From Bryobacterales bacterium (GTDB lineage: Bacteria; Acidobacteriota; Terriglobia; Bryobacterales; Bryobacteraceae), in NCBI GenBank assembly GCA_009697495.1, contig SHUN01000213.1:1-5894 (forward strand): 5,894 nt of DNA, given 5' to 3'. The notes under the pieces were generated by a model. The model ran no database searches. It worked only from the letters and a program-made list of their open reading frames with translations, and was not told the origin of the DNA. This document shows, piece after piece, positions 1-5,271 of the stretch (its first letter is position 1; every line of letters starts with the position of its first letter). A program made the translations under genes and the position numbers.

Positions 1-6
1 CTACCC

Positions 7-16
7 TAAAATATAT
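7..16 (+). promoter_or_regulatory. possible -10 element close to the first start codon
   Basis: TAAAAT at 7-12 matches the -10 consensus TATAAT at five of six positions and sits in a short AT-rich patch inside GC-rich DNA. It lies only 9 bases before the ATG at 22, and the 21 bases visible upstream contain no Shine-Dalgarno-like sequence. If this is the -10 box, transcription would start at or almost at the ATG, giving a leaderless mRNA. The -35 region would be outside the window, so this is a weak call. Confidence 0.25.
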
Positions 17-21
17 CCCCC

Positions 22-978
22 ATGAGCATCTACACCCTCCAACCCCTGGACTTCGGCGCCCTCAAAACCGTCTCCCTCCACGGCCGCGGCGGCAAAGTCA
101 CCCCGGAGATGTTCGCCAAACCCCACACCCCCGGCGCGCCCCTCTCCACCTTCCTCAACAACCTCCCCAGAATCCTCGCCGCCGACACGCTCCGGGAAGT
201 CGCGAAAAAATTGCAAGAGGCCAAAAAGTCCCAAAGATCCATCATTTGGGGCCTCGGCGGCCACGTGATCAAAGTCGGCCTCGCCCCCATCCTCCTCGAC
301 CTCGCCGATAAAGGCTACGCCCACGGCTTCGCCATGAACGGCTCGGCCACCATCCACGATTACGAAATCGCCGTCGCCGGCCACTCCAGCGAAGATGTCG
401 AAGCCGTCCTCCCCGATGGCAGTTTCGGCTCCGCTGAAGAGACCGGCCGCGACCTCAACGACGCCATCAACGACGCCAATCCAACCGAAGGCATGGGCGA
501 AGCCATCTGCCGCAAAATCACCGAAAAGGCAGACCCCAACTACGCAAACAGCAGCCTCCTCCACGGCGCTTACAGCAGAAAACTCCCCGTCACCGTCCAC
601 GTCGCCATCGGCACCGACACCCCGCACACCCACCCCGGCGCCAACGGCGCCGCCATCGGCAAAACGTCCCACCACGACTTTCGCCTCCTTTGCGAAATGG
701 TTCGCGGCCTCGATGAAGGCGGCGTCTATCTCAACGTCGGATCCGCCGTCGTCATGCCCGAAGTCTTTCTCAAAGCCGTCAGCGTCGTTCGCAACCTCGG
801 CCACTCGCTCCGCAATTTCACCACCGTCAACTTCGATTTCCTCCAGCACTACCGCCCCACTGTCAACGTCGTCAAACGCCCCCACGCCAACGCCGGCGGT
901 CGCGGCTACGCCCTCACAGGCCACCACGAAATCATGATCCCTTTATTAGCCGCAATTCTCGTCGAGGGGAACGAATGA
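22..978 (+). CDS. deoxyhypusine synthase-like NAD-binding protein
   Basis: A complete 318-residue protein. I recognise it as a bacterial family distantly related to deoxyhypusine synthase (DHS), usually left as hypothetical. Visible marks are a Rossmann-like segment IIWGLGGHVIKVGLAP (about 74-89), a second core NGSATIHDYEIAVAG (106-120), GSFGSAEETG (133-142), VTVHVAIGTDTPHTHP (190-205), GGVYLNVGSAVVMPEVFLKA (233-252) and the C-terminal GRGYALTGHHEIMIPLLAA (293-311). True DHS transfers a butylamine group from spermidine to a lysine of eIF5A through an active-site lysine in a GGGxxKHH-type motif; I find no such motif here, and bacteria lack eIF5A, so the substrate is unknown. It has no signal peptide or membrane segment and is probably cytoplasmic. 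The ATG at 22 fits the family's N-terminus, but no Shine-Dalgarno sequence precedes it. Its stop overlaps the next start (ATGA), implying coupled translation. Codons end overwhelmingly in C, especially CTC for Leu. The family call is firm; the function is not. Confidence 0.85.
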   Translation: MSIYTLQPLDFGALKTVSLHGRGGKVTPEMFAKPHTPGAPLSTFLNNLPRILAADTLREVAKKLQEAKKSQRSIIWGLGGHVIKVGLAPILLDLADKGYAHGFAMNGSATIHDYEIAVAGHSSEDVEAVLPDGSFGSAEETGRDLNDAINDANPTEGMGEAICRKITEKADPNYANSSLLHGAYSRKLPVTVHVAIGTDTPHTHPGANGAAIGKTSHHDFRLLCEMVRGLDEGGVYLNVGSAVVMPEVFLKAVSVVRNLGHSLRNFTTVNFDFLQHYRPTVNVVKRPHANAGGRGYALTGHHEIMIPLLAAILVEGNE

Positions 979-1667
979 CAGACCAGCCCGCCTGGGGCTG
1001 GAAAGAAGTCGTCATCGCCATCAGCCTCATGATCCCCGCGATGCTCCTCGGCCCCGTCCTCGCCATCGGCGTCAGCTGGCTGATTCTCGGTCAAACCCCT
1101 ACCCAAGTCCAAATCGCCATCCCCGGTCAATTCGCCGCCTACAGCCTCTGGCTCGCCGCCGTCTGGATCCTCCTTCGTTCCCCAACGGCCAGTTTCTGGC
1201 AAACAATCGGTTGGCGCTGGCCCGATAACGGCCCCTGGGTCTACCTCGCTCTCGGCCCCGGACTCGCCCTTGCCACCGGTTTAATCGCCAACCTCCTCCA
1301 CGCCAAAAACATCCAGAACGGCCTGATGGAGCAACTCCTCGCCGACCCCGTCGCCTGCCGCCTTCTCGTCCTCTTCGGCGTCACCGGTGCCCCGCTCATC
1401 GAAGAACTTCTCTTCCGCGGCATCTTCCTACCGGTCGCCATCCGCGATCTCGGTATCGTCGCCGGACTCCTCGTCACATCCATTCCCTTCTCTCTCATGC
1501 ACGGACCCATGTACGACTGGAGCTGGCAACACCTGTCCCTCCTCGTCCTCGTCGGCATCGCCTTTGGCCTGATTCGAATTCGCTCCAATTCAACCCTGGC
1601 TTCCACCATCACTCACGGCGCTTACAACCTCATGATGTTCGCCGGTCACTTTCTCAAACCACAATAG
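975..1667 (+). CDS. CPBP-family intramembrane metalloprotease (CAAX/Abi type)
   Basis: A 230-residue polytopic membrane protein with the three CPBP (Abi) motifs in order: EELLFRG at 143-149 (the EExxxR motif, Glu143/Glu144 and Arg148), FSLMH at 172-176 (FxxxH, His176) and HGAYN at 214-218 (HxxxN). These residues form the glutamate/histidine active site in the CAAX prenyl protease Rce1 and its relatives, so a catalytically competent intramembrane protease is expected. Hydrophobic segments are visible near 12-38, 52-68, 88-108, 158-175, 185-202 and 209-225. Bacterial members cleave peptides or membrane proteins, confer bacteriocin self-immunity, or have unknown substrates; nothing here fixes the substrate. 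The ATG at 975 overlaps the previous stop by 4 bases and mtnA follows after 6 bases, so it sits inside an operon. Family confidence is high, substrate unknown. Codon use is C-ending like the upstream gene. Confidence 0.92.
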   Translation: MTDQPAWGWKEVVIAISLMIPAMLLGPVLAIGVSWLILGQTPTQVQIAIPGQFAAYSLWLAAVWILLRSPTASFWQTIGWRWPDNGPWVYLALGPGLALATGLIANLLHAKNIQNGLMEQLLADPVACRLLVLFGVTGAPLIEELLFRGIFLPVAIRDLGIVAGLLVTSIPFSLMHGPMYDWSWQHLSLLVLVGIAFGLIRIRSNSTLASTITHGAYNLMMFAGHFLKPQ

Positions 1668-1673
1668 GAAAAC

Positions 1674-2702
1674 ATGCTCGAAACTATCGAATGGACTCCG
1701 CAAGGCGTCGTAATGCTTGACCAGACGCTCCTGCCCTCCCAAACCGTATTTGTCACCTGTACGGACTACCTCGAAGTCGCCAACGCGATCAAGACCATGA
1801 TCATCCGAGGCGCGCCCGCCATCGGCGTCGCGGCGGCGATGGGAGTCGCCATCGGCGTCCAAAAATCCAACGACCCCGATGCCGATTTCAGCACCATTTG
1901 CGACACCCTCGCCGCCACCCGCCCAACTGCCGTAAATCTCTTCTGGGGCATCGAGCGCATGAGGCGTCTCTACAACGGACTGGCCGGCCAACCCATCGAA
2001 ACCAAGCGGCAAAGGCTAATCGAAGAAGCCATCCGAGTACGGGAAGAAGACATCGCGATCTGCAAAGAAATCGGCCGCCACGGCGCCCCGCTCGTCCCCG
2101 ATAACAAAACGGTGCTCACGCACTGCAACGCCGGCGCGCTCGCCACCGCCGGTTACGGCACCGCGCTCGGAGTCATCCGCGCTGCCTGGGAGTCGGGGAA
2201 GAAGATCGACGTCTTCGCCGATGAAACGCGCCCCTTCCTGCAAGGAGCCCGTCTCACGGCCTGGGAGCTAATGCAGGACGGCATTCCAACCACGCTCATC
2301 ACCGACAACATGGCCGGCCATTTTCTCAAATCCGGCCGCATCGGCTGCGTCGTCGTCGGAGCCGACCGCATCGCCGCCAACGGGGACGTTGCCAACAAAA
2401 TTGGTACTTATTCGGTGGCCGTGTTAGCCAAGGAAAACGGCGTCCCCTTCTACGTCGCCGCGCCCATCTCCACGCTGGATCTCACGCTGACCGATGGCTC
2501 CCAAATCCCCATCGAAGAGCGCGCCGCCATCGAAGTAACCAGCGTGTTCGGCGTGCCCGTCGCCCCTGAGGGCGTCAACGTCTGCAACCCCGCTTTCGAC
2601 GTAACGCCCAATAGATACGTCACAGGGATCATCACCGAGAACGGCGTCGCCGTCGCGCCGTTCACCGAAACGCTCCGCGCGTTGGCCGGCAAAAGTTCGT
2701 AA
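1674..2702 (+). CDS. mtnA: S-methyl-5-thioribose-1-phosphate isomerase
   Basis: A complete 342-residue protein of normal family length. MtnA converts methylthioribose-1-phosphate to methylthioribulose-1-phosphate in the methionine salvage pathway, in the cytoplasm. Diagnostic stretches are [13 protein letters not shown] (45-57), [14 protein letters not shown] (83-96), [18 protein letters not shown] (149-166), [18 protein letters not shown] (184-201), DNMAG (211-215), [19 protein letters not shown] (229-247) and PIEER (279-283). By comparison with the Bacillus subtilis enzyme, the catalytic pair is Cys151 and Asp231, both present. These also separate it from the related eIF2B-type and ribose-1,5-bisphosphate isomerase proteins, though that separation is judged by eye. 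AGGA at 1666-1669 overlaps the preceding gene's stop and lies 4 bases before the ATG, which supports this start and coupled expression. No other salvage gene (mtnK, mtnP, mtnB, mtnC, mtnD) is in the window. Confidence 0.96.
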   Translation: MLETIEWTPQGVVMLDQTLLPSQTVFVTCTDYLEVANAIKTMIIRGAPAIGVAAAMGVAIGVQKSNDPDADFSTICDTLAATRPTAVNLFWGIERMRRLYNGLAGQPIETKRQRLIEEAIRVREEDIAICKEIGRHGAPLVPDNKTVLTHCNAGALATAGYGTALGVIRAAWESGKKIDVFADETRPFLQGARLTAWELMQDGIPTTLITDNMAGHFLKSGRIGCVVVGADRIAANGDVANKIGTYSVAVLAKENGVPFYVAAPISTLDLTLTDGSQIPIEERAAIEVTSVFGVPVAPEGVNVCNPAFDVTPNRYVTGIITENGVAVAPFTETLRALAGKSS

Positions 2703-2803
2703 TATACGCGCTCACGCCCTTTATTCGCCGACCGCGTCAGCGACCGCCAGACCCTCGCCCTCCCGCCCGACGGCACTACCAACCGCAGGAATGCAACGTC
2801 ACC

Positions 2804-2821
2804 CTTCACCCCGCCGTGAAG
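2804..2821. repeat. small inverted repeat in the mtnA-AKR spacer
   Basis: CTTCAC (2804-2809) pairs with GTGAAG (2816-2821) around a six-base loop, giving a 6-bp hairpin. No T-run follows, so it is not a convincing intrinsic terminator. It ends where the proposed promoter begins, so it could be an operator or chance. No better terminator for the upstream operon is visible in 2703-2854. Confidence 0.3.
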
Positions 2822-2845
2822 TGATACGCTAACGCTAACTGGAGG
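2821..2845 (+). promoter_or_regulatory. extended -10-like sequence and ribosome binding site for the aldo/keto reductase gene
   Basis: GTGATACGCT (2821-2830) contains TGnTAnnnT, resembling an extended -10 box; I see no good -35. It is followed by two tandem copies of CGCTAA (2827-2838), then a clear Shine-Dalgarno GGAGG at 2841-2845, nine bases before the ATG at 2855. The Shine-Dalgarno is strong evidence for the start; the promoter part is tentative. Confidence 0.45.
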
Positions 2846-2854
2846 TCCACTACA

Positions 2855-3733
2855 ATGGCCGACTGCCCGAGACGTAGATTCCTGAAAACCGCCCTGGCCG
2901 CGGGCGCGCTCGCCGGACTGAATCCGCTACGAGCCGCCAGCGGCGCAGCCACAGACTGGGTCACCCTCGGTAAATCCAAAGTCAAAGTCACCCGCCTCGC
3001 CTTCGGCACTGGAACCATGAGCGGCCGGACCCAGCGCGAACTGGGCCAGGAGCAGTTCACCAAGCTGGTGCGCCACGCCTACGACCGCGGTATCCGTTTC
3101 TTTGAAACCGCCGAAAGCTATGGCGAAATGCACAAAATGCTCGGGATTGCTCTCAATGGAATCCCCCGCGACACGTATCGTCTCATGACAAAGCTCACCA
3201 CCCGCGAAGGCACAAACCCGCAGGAGAAAATCGACGAACTTCGCCGCCTCGCCCAGCCCGATTACTTCGACGTCGCTCTGCTTCACTACCAGCACTTCGC
3301 CACTTGGCCCACCGATTCGGTCCGCTGGCAGGACGGCATCCTGGAAGCCAAGGTCAAGCAAGCTGTGATCGGCCACGGCGCCTCTGTCCACGGCCTCCCC
3401 GCGCTCCGCCAAATGCCGGGCAACAAATGGCTCGAAGTCGCCATGATTCGCGTCAACCATAACGGGACGAAAATGGACGCCGAAGCTTACAACACCAATG
3501 GGCCCGGCAATATCCCGGAGGTGCTCAGCCACGTGAAGCAGGTTCAGAGCCAGGGAATGGGCGTTATCAGCATGAAACTGGTCGGCGAAGGAGCGTTCAC
3601 CAATCGCGCCGACCGCCAGGCCGCCATGAAGTTCGCGTTCAAAAACGCGGGTGTCAACTGCGTCACTGTCGGCTACAAGAACACCGCCGAAATCGACGAA
3701 GCGATTGAGAATCTCAATTTGGCGTTGGCTTAG
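2855..3733 (+). CDS. Tat-signal aldo/keto reductase
   Basis: A complete 292-residue protein. The N-terminus has a twin-arginine export signal: RRRFLK at 6-11, then a hydrophobic Ala/Leu/Gly stretch (12-24) and a likely cleavage zone near RAAS (26-29). Mature sequence begins with an AKR barrel, LGKSKVKVTRLAFGTGTMSG (38-57). The catalytic tetrad of aldo/keto reductases can be traced: Tyr89 in ETAESYG, Lys113 in MTKL, His144 in LLHYQ, and at the usual Asp position Glu84. The C-terminal GVNCVTVGYKNTAEIDEAIE (266-285) is the family's usual cofactor-side end. No Cys-rich ferredoxin-like C-terminal domain, found in some AKR relatives (COG1453 type), is present. The predicted role is NAD(P)H-dependent carbonyl reduction or the reverse, with the folded protein exported across the membrane; substrate unknown. 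It has its own ribosome binding site and a 152-base gap upstream, so it is probably a separate transcript from mtnA. Confidence 0.9.
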   Translation: MADCPRRRFLKTALAAGALAGLNPLRAASGAATDWVTLGKSKVKVTRLAFGTGTMSGRTQRELGQEQFTKLVRHAYDRGIRFFETAESYGEMHKMLGIALNGIPRDTYRLMTKLTTREGTNPQEKIDELRRLAQPDYFDVALLHYQHFATWPTDSVRWQDGILEAKVKQAVIGHGASVHGLPALRQMPGNKWLEVAMIRVNHNGTKMDAEAYNTNGPGNIPEVLSHVKQVQSQGMGVISMKLVGEGAFTNRADRQAAMKFAFKNAGVNCVTVGYKNTAEIDEAIENLNLALA

Positions 3734-3750
3734 CGGCGATGGGTGTGGCT

Positions 3751-3778
3751 TATCCTTGCGCATCAAACTGGTGCATCA
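3751..3778 (+). promoter_or_regulatory. possible promoter/operator ahead of the RHH gene
   Basis: TATCCT (3751-3756) matches the -10 consensus at four of six positions. GCATCA occurs twice in direct orientation (3760-3765 and 3773-3778), 13 bases apart, between this and the ATG at 3786. Ribbon-helix-helix regulators often bind short repeats ahead of their own genes, so this could be an autoregulatory site. The repeats are short enough to be chance. Confidence 0.2.
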
Positions 3779-3785
3779 TGGTGAC

Positions 3786-4046
3786 ATGAGAGTTGCCGAG
3801 CCAAAGACGGTTCGCCAAAGCGTGAGTCTGCCCGCTAAAGTAGCGTCTCAGGTCCGGACAATGGCGAAGTCCAGAAGGCTCAGTGCGACTCGTGTGCTGG
3901 TCGAGTTCTTCGAAAACGGCATTGAAGCCGACAAGCGGAAGCAGCAGGAATTTTTCGATCTTGCCGAGCGCTTCCGCAACGAGAGCAACCCCGATGCGGC
4001 CAGGCGTCTGGGTGACCAACTGGGCCGAATGGTCTTCGGCGGCTGA
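3786..4046 (+). CDS. ribbon-helix-helix (CopG/Arc-like) DNA-binding protein, probable antitoxin-like regulator
   Basis: An 86-residue protein. KTVRQSVSLPAKVASQV (7-23) gives a short beta strand (about 8-15) followed by helix A, and SATRVLVEFFENGIEAD (33-49) gives helix B, the layout of a ribbon-helix-helix DNA-binding domain that works as a dimer. The tail is a charged helical region (50-64), then ESNPDAARRLGDQLGRMVFGG. I chose the ATG at 3786 because the domain begins just after it; longer in-frame upstream sequence lies inside the aldo/keto reductase gene. No strong Shine-Dalgarno is visible, and GTG at 3771 is an alternative start. Its stop overlaps the next ATG (TGATG), the arrangement of a two-gene antitoxin/partner-type operon, but that partner is broken. 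From memory, proteins of this type are common in cyanobacteria and acidobacteria next to a short protein beginning MPKIE or similar. Confidence 0.75.
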   Translation: MRVAEPKTVRQSVSLPAKVASQVRTMAKSRRLSATRVLVEFFENGIEADKRKQQEFFDLAERFRNESNPDAARRLGDQLGRMVFGG

Positions 4047-4132
4047 TGCCCAAAATCGAGCGCTAGGAAAATTTTCCAGAGGGCGTCCGGCAGCACTTGA
4101 TTGACCGGATGCGCGGTCGCGTGATCGATCGG
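4046..4132 (+). pseudogene. broken partner gene of the RHH protein
   Basis: ATG at 4046 overlaps the RHH stop (TGATG) and reads MPKIER, then hits TAG at 4064-4066. Reading through in the same frame gives ENFPEGVRQHLIDRM and GRVIDR, a plausible continuation: from memory, the downstream partners of such RHH genes start MPKIE or similar and contain a GVxxHLxxRxxxR helix, followed by a conserved region of about 50 residues that includes a WYKDFGSFK-like motif. None of that later part is found here; homology fades by about 4125 although the frame stays open until the TAA at 4247-4249. So the gene appears both nonsense-mutated and truncated. The identity rests on recalled family resemblance over about 25 residues. 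It could instead be a functionless six-codon frame. Confidence 0.45.
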
Positions 4133-4145
4133 GCTCGGCCCGCCT

Positions 4146-4376
4146 TTACCGAAGCGGCAGTAACGACAGCATCCTTCTCCGCGCCGTGGGATCGTCCACC
4201 TCATATTCACAGAGGCGAGCCTTCAATACGTCAACGCTTGATTGAAGCGTAAGCCTTGCATGTCCACTGGACGCTGCCAAGTCTACTTCTGCTTTCCAGA
4301 GAGATGTGCGGAGTTCGGCCTGCCTCATCGGTTCAATACTTCTGATTCGTGTTTGATAGTAATAGTGGCTGCGCAC
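4146..4376 (-). CDS. doubtful small hypothetical protein
   Basis: An open frame of 76 residues from GTG at 4376, or 60 residues from the ATG at 4328, to TAA at 4146-4148. I do not recognise it. The part from Met17 (MRQAELRTSLWKAEVDLAA) is Ala/Leu/Arg-rich and could form amphipathic helices; there is no signal peptide, membrane segment or known motif. On the minus strand, GTGTTAAACT (plus-strand AGTTTAACAC at 4384-4393) lies just upstream and resembles an extended -10 box. No Shine-Dalgarno is obvious for either start. Being alone in a decay zone, it is as likely to be chance or a fossil as a gene. Confidence 0.22.
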   Translation of the reverse strand: MRSHYYYQTRIRSIEPMRQAELRTSLWKAEVDLAASSGHARLTLQSSVDVLKARLCEYEVDDPTARRRMLSLLPLR

Positions 4377-4408
4377 GAAAGCGAGTTTAACACTGCTTAT
4401 TTTTCGTG

Positions 4409-4440
4409 TCCGTACGCCTATGGCCGTTAATAGGCACGGA
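4409..4440. repeat. bulged hairpin
   Basis: TCCGT (4409-4413) pairs with ACGGA (4436-4440), and GCCTAT (4416-4421) pairs with ATAGGC (4430-4435). The result is an 11-bp stem with a two-base bulge (AC, 4414-4415) and an eight-base loop. No T-run follows on either side long enough for an intrinsic terminator (only TTTTT at 4400-4404 on the left, which would serve a minus-strand transcript). It could be a terminator for minus-strand transcription or part of a mobile-element end. Confidence 0.4.
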
Positions 4441-4453
4441 AGCTACTGGGCCG

Positions 4454-4551
4454 CACATTAACCACATAGTCGCACGTGCCCGCCGCTTGTGCCATGCACG
4501 GCCTGCCGCCCCGAGTCACGATCCTGACAGGAACGGGAGCGGGTTAATGTG
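4454..4551. repeat. 10-bp inverted repeat bounding a 98-base segment
   Basis: CACATTAACC (4454-4463) is the exact reverse complement of GGTTAATGTG (4542-4551). The enclosed 78 bases carry further short palindromes: GCACGTGC (4472-4479), GTGC-CAT-GCAC (4489-4499) and TCCTG-A-CAGGA (4522-4532). The layout resembles a very small non-autonomous element or a folded DNA/RNA element. I see no flanking target duplication. Confidence 0.35.
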
Positions 4552-4603
4552 AGAAAAACTGCCCGGTTAACAGGCTGGGACTGTGAACCATTGAAAAAAC
4601 CGC

Positions 4604-4985
4604 TTACGACAGCAGATAGTCGAGGTCCTCTTTGCGAAGCATGGCAGGGGTAGCATTATCCTCGCTCAAAATGGCGTCGGCGAGGTCGCGTTTGCCTTGC
4701 TGGAGTTCGAGGATGCGCTCCTCGATGGTGTTCTTAGCGACGATGCGGTGGGCGAAGACGGGGCGGGTTCCACCAGGGGTCGAGGAGATAGACGTAATCA
4801 GCCGCGGTGAGGTTGAGCCCGGTGCCGCCGGCTTTCAGGCTGAGAAGGAAGATGGGGCAATCGGGATCGGCCTGGAAGTGCTCGACGCGTTTTTGGCGGT
4901 CGTTGGTGGAGCCGTCGAGGTACTCGTATTTCAGATTCAGCACGTCGAGGCGGGGCTTGAGCAGCGCGAGAAGGCTGGTGAATTG
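4604..4985 (-). pseudogene. C-terminal remnant of a SNF2-family helicase, frameshifted by an internal deletion
   Basis: Two collinear minus-strand pieces of a SNF2/SWI2 ATPase are present. The first (4985-4764) reads [13 protein letters not shown], then [21 protein letters not shown] (motif V) and [12 protein letters not shown]. The second, in another frame (4768-4604), reads [39 protein letters not shown] and the natural C-terminus LRKEDLDYLLS with TAA at 4604-4606. Intact family members join WWNP to TRPVxAxR through about 16 residues that include motif VI (QAxDRxHRIGQ); that stretch is missing here and the frame changes at the joint. Motif VI supplies the arginines needed for ATP hydrolysis, so no active enzyme can be made. 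Upstream of FTSLL the usual KVLVFSQ is already corrupted, and all earlier helicase motifs (Walker A, DEAH) are absent. Intact members of this type usually exceed 900 residues and act in chromatin-like remodelling or DNA repair. Confidence 0.9.
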
Positions 4986-5082
4986 GGGTGGCCTTTTCGT
5001 GGCACACGGCGTTCGCATCTCGAAGGGCGATTCCGGCTATGCCGAAATCGGGAAGTGCTTGTTGCGCAAAGTGCGGGGCGCG

Positions 5083-5199
5083 GCGCGAGGGCTAGTCGAT
5101 TCGACGATGGTGATTTTGGGACGTGAGTTCGGCCGGACGCCATTGGCGGAGGGACGGAATGGGCGCGATCAGCCGTCAGCTACCTTCAGCATAGGCTAA
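5083..5199 (+). pseudogene. fragment of a DUF1501-family protein
   Basis: The frame reads ARGLVDSTMVILGREFGRTP then LAEGRNGRDQPSATFSIG before TAA at 5197-5199. DUF1501 proteins, Tat-exported sulfatase-like proteins abundant in Planctomycetes, Verrucomicrobia and Acidobacteria, contain a matching run of the form GLLDSTLVVxGGEFGRTPxxxGxxGRDH followed by an FTMWLAGGG-type stretch. Here the signature EFGRTP (107-112 of the open frame begun at 4807) and GRD survive, but the usual His after GRD is Gln and the frame ends early. A second frame just downstream (5195-5230) gives AKEFGLLGTDRS, which may be the later TDEFG-type segment after another deletion; that part is tentative. The upstream 85 percent of such a protein (about 400-480 residues) is missing. 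Confidence 0.65.
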
Positions 5200-5271
5200 G
5201 GAGTTTGGACTGCTGGGCACCGATCGTTCGAAGCGGGGTATTTTTGTCAGGGCCGGAAGATGCGGGCGACG

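Larger units (their letters stand above)
4133..4603. other. 471-base region without a confident gene
   Basis: Base composition here is less GC-rich and less codon-structured than the genes to the left. I see a weak minus-strand open frame (4146-4376), a bulged hairpin (4409-4440), a 10-bp inverted repeat enclosing 78 bases (4454-4551) and several short palindromes. No tRNA, transposase motif or terminator with a T-run was recognised. It reads as decayed or inserted spacer DNA. Confidence 0.5.

Noticed and set aside
1..927. A 308-residue minus-strand open frame opposite the first gene
   Set aside because: It is Gly/Ala/Val/Glu/Asp-rich without any family pattern and results from the C-ending codons of the real plus-strand gene.
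395..937. A 180-residue plus-strand frame rich in Ser, Thr and Pro
   Set aside because: It is a shifted reading of the C-rich DHS-like gene; low-complexity composition and no independent start signal.
2804..2821. Intrinsic terminator after mtnA
   Set aside because: The stem is only 6 bp and no T-run follows.
2927..3766. A 279-residue minus-strand open frame opposite the aldo/keto reductase
   Set aside because: The plus-strand protein has clear family motifs and a good ribosome binding site; the antisense product has neither.
3651..3785. Longer N-terminus for the RHH protein
   Set aside because: The added residues lie in the aldo/keto reductase coding region in another frame, and the RHH domain begins right after the ATG at 3786.
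4242..4430. A 62-residue plus-strand open frame
   Set aside because: No ribosome binding site, irregular composition with many Cys and aromatic residues, no recognised motif.
4454..4551. Integron attC site
   Set aside because: The size and terminal inverted repeats are suggestive, but GTTAATG does not fit the GTTRRRY core and no inner L-box pair is visible; no cassette or integrase is nearby.
4632..5126. A 164-residue plus-strand open frame
   Set aside because: It is mostly antisense to the recognisable SNF2 remnant and has no family features of its own.
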